The notes: generated by a model not told the origin, from the letters alone. A DNA stretch of 64,000 nucleotides from Candidatus Dormiibacter spiritus (GCA_003244185.1 QHBT01000043.1:62001-126000); one strand, 5' to 3'. Shown: positions 41,402-50,670, counted from the stretch's first letter. Program-made: numbers and translations.

Positions 41402-42655
41402 TCAGCTGAGCAGCTCTCCGACCAGGTAGAGCGAACCGCAACCCAGCACCCAAGCGTCCGACGCCGATTCTGCCTGGGCTTGGCGCAGGGCGGCTGCCGC
41501 GTCCTCCACAACGCTTGAGCGATGCGGCCACATGGCGGCCAGGTCCGCCGGGGCGAGCGCCCGCTCCCCCGCGCTGGCGGCGCGTGTGAACACCACCAGG
41601 GAGGGCTGCAGGTGGGAGAGCTCGTCCAGCACCGCGCCCACGTCCTTGTCCTTCATGGCCGCGAAGACGACGACGAGCCGAGCGTCTCCGATCAGCTTGC
41701 GCACTTCCCGGGCCAGGCGGCGCATCCCCTCCTGGTTGTGAGCGCCATCCAGCAGGGTGCGCCCGTCGAGGAGCTGCAGGCGCCCCGGCCACTCCACCTC
41801 GGCCAGGCCTGTCCGCACGCTGTCCGGGCTGGCGTCACCCAGTGCGTGCGCTGCCGCCACCGCCAGCGCGGCGTTCTCCGCCTGGTGGGTGCCGAGAAGA
41901 CGCGTACGCAGGTCTTCGTAGTGGAAACCAGGTCCATTCAGATCGAACTCCAACCCCTCCCAGCCCTGGCGGCGAAGGCTGACCTCCAGCTCTTGACCGA
42001 GCCGCCAGAGGGAACGGGAACCGACCTCACGGCAGCGCCGCTCGATGACCGGCAGCGCCTCTGCGCTGGCGCCAGTGATCACAATGTTGCCGGGCTTGAT
42101 GATCCCGGCCTTCTCGCCTGCGATCTGCTTTACGGTGTCGCCCAGGTACTGGCGGTGATCCTCGCTGACGTTGGTGATCACTGCCACGCCTAGGTCTAGC
42201 ATGTTGGTCGAGTCCAGCCGGCCGCCCAGGCCCACCTCCACCACCAGCCGGTCGCTCCGGTCCCGGAACCAGCTCAGCGCCAGGGCGATCAGGATTTCGA
42301 ACTCGGTAGGCGCGCCCGCCTCCTGCGTCACCCGGTCGAGCACCGGCTTCAGCGCCGAGAGCGCCCGGGCGAAGTCCGCCTCGGAGATCAGTCTGCCGTC
42401 GATCTGGATGCGCTCCGTGTAGGAGCGGAGGTGGGGGCTGATGGTGAGCGCCGTGCGCAGTCCTCTTTTGCGCAGGATCGAGGCCAGGAAGGCGGCCGTC
42501 GACCCCTTGCCGTTGGTGCCGGCGATGAGAGCGCCGCGCTTGCCGCGCTCAGGGTTGTCCAGCGCCTCCAGCAACGCCCGTGTGCGCTCCAGTCCCAGCT
42601 TGACAGCGAACCGCCCGGACTCGCTGAGATAGGCGAGCGCCTCCCGGTAGCTCAG
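41402..42655 (-). CDS. folC: Folylpolyglutamate synthase/dihydrofolate synthase, apparent CTG start
   Basis: A Mur-ligase-family enzyme that adds glutamate to dihydropteroate and folates. It shows the ATP loop IAGTNGKGSTA, TISPHLRSYTERI, VVEVGLGGRLDSTN, TNVSEDH, KAGIIKPG and the C-terminal LLDGAHNQEGM. The first ATG/GTG/TTG in frame is TTG 42574, which would remove the conserved N-terminus (YREALAYL and KLGLERTRALLE). Reading back, that N-terminus begins at CTG 42655, which overlaps the folD stop as CTGA; an in-frame stop lies just beyond. This gives 417 residues, the normal length. Last gene of the 11-gene chain. Confidence 0.88.
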   Translation of the reverse strand: MSYREALAYLSESGRFAVKLGLERTRALLEALDNPERGKRGALIAGTNGKGSTAAFLASILRKRGLRTALTISPHLRSYTERIQIDGRLISEADFARALSALKPVLDRVTQEAGAPTEFEILIALALSWFRDRSDRLVVEVGLGGRLDSTNMLDLGVAVITNVSEDHRQYLGDTVKQIAGEKAGIIKPGNIVITGASAEALPVIERRCREVGSRSLWRLGQELEVSLRRQGWEGLEFDLNGPGFHYEDLRTRLLGTHQAENAALAVAAAHALGDASPDSVRTGLAEVEWPGRLQLLDGRTLLDGAHNQEGMRRLAREVRKLIGDARLVVVFAAMKDKDVGAVLDELSHLQPSLVVFTRAASAGERALAPADLAAMWPHRSSVVEDAAAALRQAQAESASDAWVLGCGSLYLVGELLS

Positions 42656-43494
42656 GCCTGTCGCCGCCGCTCAGCCTCCAGCGTGTTCCACATGAGCATT
42701 GCCCGGGTCATTCGACCCACCCCGCCCGGAACCGGTGAGAGATGTCCGGCGACTGCCGCCACGGCTTCGTCGACATCGCCCCGGATCCTGCCGTCGACGC
42801 GATTGACCCCTACGTCCACTACCGCCGCCCCCGGCTTGACGAAGCCCTTGGTCACAAAGCCAGCTCTGCCCACGGCGACGACCAGCACGTCAGCCTCGCG
42901 GCAGACGCCGGCCAGATCGCGCGTTCGCGAGTGGCAGATGGTGACAGTGGCGTTCCTGGCCAGCAGCAGCAGCGCTACCGGCTTGCCGACTATGTTGCTC
43001 CTACCCAGCACAACTGCGCGCGCGCCCTCCAAAGGGATGCCGGCGTCGTCGAGCAGCCGCATGACGCCTGCCGCCGTGCAGGCCACCAGCCCTGGCTCGC
43101 CAAGCGCCAGCCTGCCCAAGTTGATCGGATGAAAACCATCGACATCTTTGTCCGGATCAACGCCCTCCACCACGGGTGTCACCGCCACCTGCTTGGGAAA
43201 GGGCTGCTGGACCAGGATGCCGCTGACATTCTGATCTCGGTTCAGCTGCTGAACCAGCTGCATGACGTCTTTGGTCGAGGCGCTGTCCGGCAGGCGGTGG
43301 TCGGAGGAGGTGATGCCCACCCTTTCGCCGTCCCGTCGCTTGCCGCTGACGTAGGATTCCGAGGCCGGATTGTCTCCCACGAGGACCACCGCCAGATGCG
43401 GCCGCCGGCCGCCCGCTGAAAGCAGCTCGGCAACCCCACGAGTCACGTCGTCCAGCACCCGCGCGGCCGACTGCTTGCCGTCCATGACCTTCAC
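42652..43494 (-). CDS. folD: Methylenetetrahydrofolate dehydrogenase/cyclohydrolase
   Basis: A 280-residue bifunctional enzyme that interconverts 5,10-methylene-THF, methenyl-THF and 10-formyl-THF. The catalytic YxxxK pair is in ESYVSGKRRDGE, the cofactor loop is VVLGRSNIVGKPVALLLL, and the C-terminal block is PVPGGVGRMTRAML. Three usually strict blocks are altered: QLPLP reads QQPFP, the substrate loop PCTPxG reads ACTAAG, and GGVGPMT reads GGVGRMT. Catalytic residues remain, so it is probably active but divergent. It overlaps larC by 4 bases. Confidence 0.92.
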   Translation of the reverse strand: MKVMDGKQSAARVLDDVTRGVAELLSAGGRRPHLAVVLVGDNPASESYVSGKRRDGERVGITSSDHRLPDSASTKDVMQLVQQLNRDQNVSGILVQQPFPKQVAVTPVVEGVDPDKDVDGFHPINLGRLALGEPGLVACTAAGVMRLLDDAGIPLEGARAVVLGRSNIVGKPVALLLLARNATVTICHSRTRDLAGVCREADVLVVAVGRAGFVTKGFVKPGAAVVDVGVNRVDGRIRGDVDEAVAAVAGHLSPVPGGVGRMTRAMLMWNTLEAERRRQA

Positions 43495-44630
43495 AAGCCG
43501 AGCTCCCGGCGCGCCAGCTCAGCCGCCACCCGCAGCAGGCGGGCGGTGCCCGCCGCGTCGCCGCCCAGCCGGCGACAGTCCTCGTACTCGGGCACAGCTT
43601 CGACCGGCCGCCCCTCCAGCTCCTTCACCTTCACCGTGACCTTGCCCTGCGGGGTCTCCACCTCGAGGAAGCGGCGTCCCGCCAGCACCCGACGGGCTGA
43701 GCTGAGTCGGACGCCCAGGCTGGAACTGCGCTCCAGGATCAGACGGGCCAACCGGTCGGCGTCCGCCGGCGCCGCCAGCGCCGCCAGCACATGTCCCGGC
43801 CGGCCCTTCTTCAGCAGCGCGGAAGTGATGGTCACGTCCAGAGCCCCGGCTGCCATCAGGTCCTCCAGCAGCGCAGCTGTCAGGTTGCCGGCCTGATCGT
43901 CCAGGTTCGTCTCGATGACTATGACCTGCGCCGCCTCCGGCACCGGCTGGCCGAGCCACAGAGCGGTGGCGTTGGCAGGCTCATCCCGGCTGCCGATGCC
44001 GTAGCCGACCCGGCTCAAGGCAAGCGCTGGGCGCTCGAACGTGGCGGCGGTCGCCAGGATCGCAGCCCCTGTCGGCGTCACCAGCTCCCAGGAGCGCTCA
44101 TCCGGCTCCAGCACTGCACCGGAGCCCGCCAGGATGCGCAGGGTGCCAGGCGCCGTTCGGCCCCCGCGCGGCGCCGGCAGCGGGGAGGCGTAGACAGCGC
44201 CCAGCTTCAGCGAGTCCAGCAGCCAGAAGCTGCCGACCAGGTCGATCAGTGTGTCAGCCCCGCCCAGCTCGTGCAGGTGCAGCTGGTGGGGTGCTCGACC
44301 GTGGATCTTCGACTCGGCGGCGCCGATCAGGTCCAGAGCGCTCAGCGCCTGCTCGCGAACCGCCCCTGGCAGCTGCGCCGCCGTCACCACGCTCTTCAGC
44401 TCGGGCAGCTTGCGGCTCGGGCCTTCGCCACACTCGACCAGCACTCGGGTGCCGCCCAGGTGGCCTCGCTCTTCGTGCCGGGTGCTGACGCGAGCCTCCT
44501 GGCGGAGGCCGAGCGCGATCACCGTGCGCTGCAGCAGCTCAGGCTCTGCCCCGGCGTCAATCAGCGCGCCCAGCGCCATGTCGCCCGAAATGCCTGAGGG
44601 GCAGTCGAAGTAGCCGATCAAGCCGCTCAC
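43491..44630 (-). CDS. larC: LarC-type nickel insertion protein
   Basis: A 379-residue protein of the LarC family, the CTP-dependent cyclometallase that inserts nickel into pyridinium-3,5-bisthiocarboxylic acid mononucleotide to finish the nickel-pincer cofactor of lactate racemase and its relatives. Marks are GYFDCPSGISGDMALGALIDAG at 6-27, HLHELGGADTLIDLVG near 117 and IETNLDDQAGN near 240. LarB, LarE and LarA-type genes are absent from the window. It is embedded between folB and folD with 4-base overlaps on both sides. Strong family assignment; role in this operon is unexplained. Confidence 0.9.
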   Translation of the reverse strand: MSGLIGYFDCPSGISGDMALGALIDAGAEPELLQRTVIALGLRQEARVSTRHEERGHLGGTRVLVECGEGPSRKLPELKSVVTAAQLPGAVREQALSALDLIGAAESKIHGRAPHQLHLHELGGADTLIDLVGSFWLLDSLKLGAVYASPLPAPRGGRTAPGTLRILAGSGAVLEPDERSWELVTPTGAAILATAATFERPALALSRVGYGIGSRDEPANATALWLGQPVPEAAQVIVIETNLDDQAGNLTAALLEDLMAAGALDVTITSALLKKGRPGHVLAALAAPADADRLARLILERSSSLGVRLSSARRVLAGRRFLEVETPQGKVTVKVKELEGRPVEAVPEYEDCRRLGGDAAGTARLLRVAAELARRELGL

Positions 44631-44989
44631 CTGCTCCGCCGGATCTCCACTGCAAAGCTGTCGAACTGTCCCTCTGCTGGCGGTGTCTTGCTGACGCGCA
44701 CCACCGCCGCCTGCACGCCGCCGCGCGCGAGAGCCCGCTCGGCGATCCGGGCGGCGACGGTCTCCAACAGGTTGGCCGGCTCGCCCTCCACCACCTCTTT
44801 CACATCCGCGTACGCGTGGGAGTAGTTCACGGTGTCGGCCAGATCGTCGCTCCCCCCGGCCCGGGCGGTGTCAACCTCCAGCTCCAGATCGACGCTGAAC
44901 CGCTGGCCCAGCTCCCGCTCGGCCGGCCGGTTTCCGTGGCGCCCGAAGAAGACCATGCCGTGCAGCAGGAGGCGGTCCATCGCCGCCAT
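44627..44989 (-). CDS. folB: Dihydroneopterin aldolase
   Basis: A 120-residue enzyme that cleaves dihydroneopterin to hydroxymethyl-dihydropterin in folate synthesis. Marks are HGMVFFGRHGNRPAERELGQ, VNYSHAYADVKEVVEGEPANLLETVAARIAE and the C-terminal VRVSKTPP. The ATG at 44989 has GAGG 5 bases upstream and is preferred over the GTG at 44995. It lies 41 bases after the small secreted protein gene and overlaps larC by 4 bases. Confidence 0.92.
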   Translation of the reverse strand: MAAMDRLLLHGMVFFGRHGNRPAERELGQRFSVDLELEVDTARAGGSDDLADTVNYSHAYADVKEVVEGEPANLLETVAARIAERALARGGVQAAVVRVSKTPPAEGQFDSFAVEIRRSR

Positions 44990-45030
44990 TGTCACCTCGA
45001 GCGGGATGCAGGCCCGCTCCCGGGCCCGTT

Positions 45031-45480
45031 CTAGGGCGAGGGGCTGGGGCCGCGTCCTCCGCCAAAACCGCCCCCGCCGCCCACGCTCACCACCTGAGCC
45101 GCGACCACGCCGTCAGGTCCCGCCTGGCCCACCACGCTGACGGTGGTGTCCTTCTTTAGATCGGTCTGATCGCCGGGAGTGGTCTTGGTGATGCGGGCGG
45201 AGCCGAGCGTGATCTTCACATCCTTGTTGGTGGTGCGGTCGTGGACGGTGATGGAGGTGCTGTCCACGGCGACGATCGGGCCCGAGATTGGCCGCGCCCC
45301 GCCGCCGCTGCCAGCAGTGCCAGCAGTGCTAGCAGTTCCGCCACCGCCGGTCGTGGCAGCGGCGGCCTGGGCCGCGACGGCACTGGAGGCGGGAGGGTGA
45401 ACCTGGCCGTAGCGACCGCCGGCGTAGAAGCCGACCAGCACTCCGACCAGGACCAGCAGGGCGATGATGATTCGGTTCAT
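45031..45480 (-). CDS. Small secreted/anchored protein with a DUF5666-like domain
   Basis: A 149-residue protein with an N-terminal hydrophobic helix (about residues 4-24), a Gly/Ala/Thr-rich linker, a compact beta domain (about 65-133; ISGPIVAVDSTSITVHDRTTNKDVKITL) resembling DUF5666/OB-like domains, and a Gly-rich tail. It overlaps the permease by 4 bases and probably acts outside the membrane with the efflux system. Function unknown. Confidence 0.78.
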   Translation of the reverse strand: MNRIIIALLVLVGVLVGFYAGGRYGQVHPPASSAVAAQAAAATTGGGGTASTAGTAGSGGGARPISGPIVAVDSTSITVHDRTTNKDVKITLGSARITKTTPGDQTDLKKDTTVSVVGQAGPDGVVAAQVVSVGGGGGFGGGRGPSPSP

Positions 45481-46730
45481 TCATACCTCAGAGCGTCGAT
45501 GGGATTGAGCGCCGCGGCGCGGTTGGCGGGATACATACCGAAGAAGAGGCCTATCGCGACCGAGACACCGAAGGCCAGGATGACCGACGGCGTCGACACG
45601 ACCGGTGGCGGGACTTGGGTGGAGCCGCTGGAGGCGGCGAAGGCCGCGACCGCGACCGCCAGTCCGGCGCCCAGTACGATGCCGAGCAGACCGCCGACGC
45701 CGGAGAGGAACATCGACTCGATCAGGAACTGGATGAGCACGTCCCGCCGGCGCGCGCCGACAGCCTTGCGGATGCCTATCTCTCGTGTCCGCTCGGTGAC
45801 CGTAACCAGCATGATGTTCATGATCCCGATCCCGCCCACCACCAGTGAGATTGCCGCAATCGAGCCGAGCAGCACTGTCAGGAGTCCGGTGATCTGGCCG
45901 AAGCTGTTCAGCAGGTCCTGTTGCGACTGCATCTGAAAGTCAGCTTGAGTGGGATCTGAGATGCGATGCCGGTTGAGCAGAATCTGCGTCGCTTCGCTCT
46001 GGGCGGCCGCGGTGGCGTCGCTGCTCGAAGCCTGGATCAGGATCTGATTGATGTTCCTGCCCCGACCGCCGGTCAGGTAGTTCCAGGCGGTGCTGATGGG
46101 CACCACTGCGACGTTGTCCTGGTTGCCCAGACCGCCCGAGCCCTTGGCGGCCAGAACGCCGACCACGCGGAACGACTGGCGCTGAATCTTGATCGACTTG
46201 TCGACTGCGGCGCTGCTGTCGCCGCCGAAGAGGTTGTCCACCACCGTCTGGCCCAGCACCACCACCCGAGCGCTGCTGCGCACATCACTGGCGCTGAAGA
46301 AGGCGCCTGCTGAGAGGTCGTAGTTGCGCACCTGCGCCCAGTCCTGGGTCGAGCCGCTCGCCGGCGCCGACCAGTTCTGATTCTGATAGGTCATCGTGCC
46401 GTTCGCCGTGGTGAGGGGAATGGCTGTCACGATGTCGGGCGCCTGCCCGTGATCGTTGAGCGCCGTCACGTCGTCCTGCGTCAGCGTCTGCGCCGTACCG
46501 AAGCCCTGGGCTACGCCGCTCGTGCGGCTGGAGGAGGGGAAGACGTAGATCACGTTCGAGCCGAGTGATTCCACCTGCTTTTGAACGGCCACGGAGGTGC
46601 CGTTGCCGAAGGCTACGAGCAGGATGACCGCCGCGACGCCGATGAGGATGCCGAGCATCGTCAGCGTGGAGCGAAGGCGGTTGGCCGAGAGCCCGGCGAA
46701 CGCCAGGGTCAAACCTTCGCCTACGTTCAC
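45477..46730 (-). CDS. MacB-like ABC transporter permease (FtsX domain)
   Basis: A 417-residue permease with an N-terminal transmembrane helix, a large extracytoplasmic MacB-type periplasmic core domain (about residues 45-250) and three C-terminal helices of the FtsX fold. Marks are [21 protein letters not shown] at the start, [28 protein letters not shown] near 288 and [17 protein letters not shown] at the end. It works with the ATPase at 46727-47428 and the adaptor at 47425-48951. It overlaps the neighbouring genes by 4 bases each. Confidence 0.93.
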   Translation of the reverse strand: MNVGEGLTLAFAGLSANRLRSTLTMLGILIGVAAVILLVAFGNGTSVAVQKQVESLGSNVIYVFPSSSRTSGVAQGFGTAQTLTQDDVTALNDHGQAPDIVTAIPLTTANGTMTYQNQNWSAPASGSTQDWAQVRNYDLSAGAFFSASDVRSSARVVVLGQTVVDNLFGGDSSAAVDKSIKIQRQSFRVVGVLAAKGSGGLGNQDNVAVVPISTAWNYLTGGRGRNINQILIQASSSDATAAAQSEATQILLNRHRISDPTQADFQMQSQQDLLNSFGQITGLLTVLLGSIAAISLVVGGIGIMNIMLVTVTERTREIGIRKAVGARRRDVLIQFLIESMFLSGVGGLLGIVLGAGLAVAVAAFAASSGSTQVPPPVVSTPSVILAFGVSVAIGLFFGMYPANRAAALNPIDALRYE

Positions 46731-47428
46731 TGGGGTACCAGCTCCGTTTTGAAGCTGGATTGGCGGAGGTCGGTCACGATCAGCCCGTCCCTGAGCCGCA
46801 CGACGCGCTGGGCAAAGCGGGCGACGTCCTCCTCGTGGGTGATCACCACCACGGTACGACCCAGTTCGTTCAGCTCCACCAGCACCTTCATCACCTCGAG
46901 GCTGGCGGCGGAGTCGAGATTTCCGGTCGGCTCGTCGGCCAGGATGATGGCCGGCTCGGTGACGAGCGCTCGGGCGATGGCCGCCCGCTGCTGCTGGCCG
47001 CCAGAGAGCTCGTTGGGCAGATGCTTGGCGCGGTCGCCGAGACCCACCGCCTCCAGGGCTGCCAGCGCCCGCTCCCGCCGGCCGCTGCCCACGCCGGCGT
47101 AGACCAAGGGCAGCTCGACGTTCTTCACGGCGCTGGTCCGAGGGATCAGATTGAACGCCTGGAAGACGAAGCCGATCTTGCGGTTGCGAATGGCGGCCAG
47201 CTCGTCGTCGTCAAGGCCGAGAACGTCGATGCCGTCCAGCACGTAGATGCCGCTGGTCGGCTTGTCCAGGCAGCCCAGGATGTGCATGAGGGTGCTCTTG
47301 CCGGAGCCCGAAGAGCCCATGATGGCGACAAACTCGCCGCGCTCAATGCGGAGGTCGATGCCCTGCAGGGCCCTGACCTGCACATCGCCAGTGCTGTAGA
47401 ACTTGGTGACGCCTTCGATCTCGATCAT
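46727..47428 (-). CDS. MacB/LolD-like ABC transporter ATPase
   Basis: A 233-residue ATPase with Walker [10 protein letters not shown] near residue 35, Q-loop [11 protein letters not shown], signature [15 protein letters not shown] near 140, Walker [14 protein letters not shown] near 160 and H-loop [10 protein letters not shown]. This is the typical MacB/LolD/FtsE type that drives mechanotransmission rather than substrate import. It overlaps the adaptor and permease genes by 4 bases. Confidence 0.94.
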   Translation of the reverse strand: MIEIEGVTKFYSTGDVQVRALQGIDLRIERGEFVAIMGSSGSGKSTLMHILGCLDKPTSGIYVLDGIDVLGLDDDELAAIRNRKIGFVFQAFNLIPRTSAVKNVELPLVYAGVGSGRRERALAALEAVGLGDRAKHLPNELSGGQQQRAAIARALVTEPAIILADEPTGNLDSAASLEVMKVLVELNELGRTVVVITHEEDVARFAQRVVRLRDGLIVTDLRQSSFKTELVPQ

Positions 47429-48951
47429 CCGCCCAACCTGACGCCGCCACCAGCACCCCGGCCGGTAGTAGTCCCGCCGCCGGCGGGGAGTCGCGTCGAT
47501 GGCAGTACCACGCGGTCCCCCTCGGCGACGCCGGCGGTCACTTCCGTCGAGGTGTCTCCAACCACACCGGTTTCCACTGCCACCCGCACCTGGGTCTTGC
47601 CGTCCTTCTGGAGGAGCGTCACGTAGTTGGTGCCACCGGAGCGGCTGATGGCGCTGTTGGGTACCGCAAGCACGTTGGTGGCCTGGCTCACCACCACTGC
47701 CGCGTTGGCAGTCATCCCTGACCTCAGGCTGGGATTGGCAGTGTCGAGCGTGAGCGTCACGTAGTAGTTGGTGACATTCTGGATGGTGGAGGAGCCGGGC
47801 GCCACCGCCAGGACATGGCCTGGCAGCGTCACCCCGGGCAGCGCGTCGAAGCTCAGACTGACCGTCTGGTCGGGCTTGACCTTGGCGGCATCCGCTTCCG
47901 CCAGCGGCGCCACCACCTGCATTGAGCTGCTGTTGTTGATGACTGCGAAGGCCGAGCCGCTGGAGGCGGAGCCACCGGTTGTGCCTGCCGCTCCAGCCGT
48001 GCTTGAGGAACTGGAACTGGAGCCGCTGCCCGCCGGTTGGGGTGCGGTGCTGCCCGGCGCCTGCGCGGTGGCTCCGCCGCTCGCGCTGACGCTCTCGCCG
48101 ACCTGCCCGTTGAGGGCGCTGATGACGCCGTCGATGGGTGAGGTGAGAGTCGTGCTGTTGAGATTGTTCTGGGCCGTTTGGAGGCCGGCCTGAGCGGTGT
48201 CAACCGAGGCCTGGGCCGCCGCTATGGTGTTGGGTCGGCTGTTGGCGGCGCTGTTGACAGCGTCCTGAGCGGAGACCACCGATGCGCGCGCCTGGTTGAT
48301 CTGATGCTGGCCGGACAGCTGATCGCTGGCCTGCTTGTTCTGTGCCTGGTTCAACGCTTGCTGGTCCTGGTAGCACTTGGAGCCTGCCGGCTGGGGCTGG
48401 CCGGCGCAGTTGTCGCTGTTGAACTGGTTCTGGGCATTGGTGACTGCATTCGCGTCCTGCTGGTTCTGCAGCGCCACCTGATTGACCGCGTCGTTGTATG
48501 CCTGCTGGGCGGCGGCGAGCTGATGCTGGGCCTGGGTCACCGCATTGGAGTTCTGAGCGGTGCTCAGGTTCGCTTCGGCCTGAGCCAGGCTTGCCTGGGC
48601 TTGCTGCAGGGCGGTCTGGTAGGTGGTCTGGTCGATGCGTGCCAGCACCTGACCCGTGTGCACCTGATCGCCCACTTTGACATCCACCTCGGTCAGTTGG
48701 CCTGACGCCCGGAATGCCACATTCTGCTGCTGGACCGGCACCACTGTTCCGGTCCCAGATACGGCGGCGCTGACGGTGCCGCGGCGGATCACCGTCGTGC
48801 GCGTGCCCCCGCCGCTGCTGCCGGGTGGGGCGATGACGTCATGGACGATGAGAGCCAACAGCGCAACTGCGACCAGCGCCAGCCCGAGCGCCAGCAGCCG
48901 GCGGCCCCGCCAAGCCTGGAGCCGGCGAGGGAGCGAGCGGGTCTGTATCAC
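47425..48951 (-). CDS. HlyD/MacA-like efflux adaptor protein
   Basis: A 508-residue adaptor with one N-terminal transmembrane helix (about residues 20-40), a lipoyl half, a long Gln/Ala-rich coiled-coil hairpin (about 115-270; repeated [17 protein letters not shown]-type units), a second lipoyl half interrupted by a Ser/Gly/Ala-rich insertion (about 300-340), and a beta-barrel/membrane-proximal part. Two cysteines near the hairpin tip (DNCAG and SKCYQ) could form a disulfide. The GTG at 48951 overlaps the preceding stop as GTGA. It links the MacB-like pump to the outside face. Confidence 0.88.
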   Translation of the reverse strand: MIQTRSLPRRLQAWRGRRLLALGLALVAVALLALIVHDVIAPPGSSGGGTRTTVIRRGTVSAAVSGTGTVVPVQQQNVAFRASGQLTEVDVKVGDQVHTGQVLARIDQTTYQTALQQAQASLAQAEANLSTAQNSNAVTQAQHQLAAAQQAYNDAVNQVALQNQQDANAVTNAQNQFNSDNCAGQPQPAGSKCYQDQQALNQAQNKQASDQLSGQHQINQARASVVSAQDAVNSAANSRPNTIAAAQASVDTAQAGLQTAQNNLNSTTLTSPIDGVISALNGQVGESVSASGGATAQAPGSTAPQPAGSGSSSSSSSTAGAAGTTGGSASSGSAFAVINNSSSMQVVAPLAEADAAKVKPDQTVSLSFDALPGVTLPGHVLAVAPGSSTIQNVTNYYVTLTLDTANPSLRSGMTANAAVVVSQATNVLAVPNSAISRSGGTNYVTLLQKDGKTQVRVAVETGVVGDTSTEVTAGVAEGDRVVLPSTRLPAGGGTTTGRGAGGGVRLGG

Positions 48952-49649
48952 CAATTGAGATCCTCCAAATTCCAACCACCCGCCGAACCCAGCCGGGTGA
49001 CAACCGCCAAGCCCAGTCCGGTCAGCCCAACCGCTACCAGGAGCAGCCAGCCGGCAAAGGGAACCAGGCCCGCATCGAGCCCTATCAGAATCGCCATCAC
49101 AACCCCCAACCAAGGGTTGCCGCCGCCGAGCCGGCCGCGCAGCCAGCGACCGGCGGCCAGGGCCAGGGCCGCACAGCCGAAAAGCGTTGCGACGGCGAAG
49201 GCTGCCCAGACGATGGGAACGATATTCAGGAGCAAGAAAGTGGCGCGAAGCAGCTCCGTCGCGGCCAGGATCAAAAGCGTGGCCGAGATCCCTGCCGCGA
49301 GGAGTAGGACGACGAGGCGCGGGCTGACGCGCTCAGCCGCCAGCCGGGCGCGGCTTGAGGCGAGGGCGAGCATGGCGAGCGTCAGCAGCAGCAGTACGGC
49401 GCCGGTGGCGAGAAACCAGCCGAAGCTGAAGACACCTCCCGGGGAACCGAGGCCCCGGAACTCCAGGCGGCCTCCGCCGGTCCGCAGGCCAGGCAAAACG
49501 GGCAGCGCAGCCCGGGGCTGCAAACCGCGGGGCGGAGAGCCAGGGTGGGGAAACACCGAGTTCAGCACTGTCGCATCAGCCCAGGCCAGCACCAGGCCCG
49601 CTCCCACCAGCACCGCCAGCGCCAGCGACCAGCGCAAGGTGGGTGCCAC
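48948..49649 (-). CDS. Membrane protein of unknown function in the sigma/efflux operon
   Basis: A 233-residue protein with about five hydrophobic segments: one near the N-terminus, a soluble Gly/Pro-rich stretch, then four closely spaced helices (FSFGWFLATGAVLLLLTLAML and following). No family is recognised. The GTG at 49649 was chosen because it overlaps the anti-sigma stop by one base (TAGTG) and begins just before the first helix; the longer open frame upstream is the anti-sigma gene in another frame. Probably membrane partner of the anti-sigma or pump. Confidence 0.68.
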   Translation of the reverse strand: MAPTLRWSLALAVLVGAGLVLAWADATVLNSVFPHPGSPPRGLQPRAALPVLPGLRTGGGRLEFRGLGSPGGVFSFGWFLATGAVLLLLTLAMLALASSRARLAAERVSPRLVVLLLAAGISATLLILAATELLRATFLLLNIVPIVWAAFAVATLFGCAALALAAGRWLRGRLGGGNPWLGVVMAILIGLDAGLVPFAGWLLLVAVGLTGLGLAVVTRLGSAGGWNLEDLNW

Positions 49650-50134
49650 TAAGTCCAGCGACGCAGGTTGCGGCTGAGCAATGACAGATGCCAGACGGCG
49701 AGGAGCGCTACGCCCAGGGCCAAAAGCAACAGGAATAGGTCCACGCCGCTGCCGCTCCCGAGAGACCGGCCCGGCTGCCAGCCGAGCGCTGCGTCCAACT
49801 CGCTCAGGGTGCGTTGACCCAGCCCGAGCAGGCCATCCAGGCCTGACAGGTACCAGAGGACGACCAGACCCAGCACCGCTTCGCTCGCCAGCACTCCCCA
49901 ATCCTCGAGCGGGCGAGTCCGCGGCGCCACCCGCCGCAGCACCTGCGGCAGCAGGTCCTCCGGCAGCGCCGGCGTGGGCAAAGCCCGGATCCGGCTGGGC
50001 AGCGAAGCCGCCTCCTCGTGCTGCCGCCTGCAGGCGCCGCAGATCGCCAGGTGCTGCCGGACGTCCGGCAGGGCAGCGTCCAGCTCCCCATCCACAACCG
50101 CTTCCAGTCGGCTGCGCACCTCGGCGCAGGTCAT
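49649..50134 (-). CDS. Zinc-finger anti-sigma factor
   Basis: A 161-residue putative anti-sigma factor. Its N-terminus carries the ZAS/zf-HC2 motif (MTCAEVRSRLEAVVDGEL, then HLAICGAC, giving H-x3-C-x2-C), followed by a linker and two hydrophobic segments near residues 85 and 135 that place the domain at the membrane. It would bind the sigma factor encoded just upstream until a signal releases it. It overlaps that gene by 4 bases. Confidence 0.88.
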   Translation of the reverse strand: MTCAEVRSRLEAVVDGELDAALPDVRQHLAICGACRRQHEEAASLPSRIRALPTPALPEDLLPQVLRRVAPRTRPLEDWGVLASEAVLGLVVLWYLSGLDGLLGLGQRTLSELDAALGWQPGRSLGSGSGVDLFLLLLALGVALLAVWHLSLLSRNLRRWT

Positions 50135-50670
50135 GTCTGACCGTCCTCGGCCAAGAGCACCCGGAGCACCGCTCGAGCGCGATAGAGCCTTGACTTGACA
50201 GCGGCGGCGCTCAGGCCCAGTGCGGCGGCGACGTCATCCACCCGGAGGTCGGCCTGGTAGTGGAGAAGCAGTGGCAGCCGCAGCTCCGGGGTGAGATCCG
50301 AGATGGCTAGCTGCAGGTCGAGCTGGTCCGTCGCCGCTGAACTCATCCCTGAGTCCTCGAGCTCCTGGGCAGGCGCTGGACGGCGCCTCAGGTAGCTCGC
50401 AGCGACGTTGCCTGCCAGCTTCCAGAACCACGGCTCGAAGGGCCGGCTGGGGTCATAGCGCTGAAGCTGACGGTAGAGGCGGACAAAGATCTCCTGGGCC
50501 AAGTCCTGCGCCTCGTCCCGGTCCTGGAGGTACTGGTAGGCGAGTCCGAAGACCCGGCGCTGGAAGCGATGGACCACCTCTTCGAACGCGGGCAAATCAC
50601 CGTGCTGAGCCAACCTGACCAAAGCCTGGTTGGCCGCCCGCGCCTGACCGCCGCCCTCATACCCGCTCAT
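50131..50670 (-). CDS. ECF-type RNA polymerase sigma factor
   Basis: A 179-residue extracytoplasmic-function sigma factor: region 2 with FEEVVHRFQRRVFGLAYQYLQDRDEAQDLAQEIFVRLY split across residues 24-61, and region 4 with LRLPLLLHYQADLRVDDVAAALGLSAAAVKSRLYRAR near 126-163. ATG at 50670 has GGAG 6 bases upstream and is preferred over the GTG at 50688. It is the first gene of an 11-gene chain with anti-sigma, efflux and folate genes and probably drives its own promoter. Confidence 0.9.
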   Translation of the reverse strand: MSGYEGGGQARAANQALVRLAQHGDLPAFEEVVHRFQRRVFGLAYQYLQDRDEAQDLAQEIFVRLYRQLQRYDPSRPFEPWFWKLAGNVAASYLRRRPAPAQELEDSGMSSAATDQLDLQLAISDLTPELRLPLLLHYQADLRVDDVAAALGLSAAAVKSRLYRARAVLRVLLAEDGQT

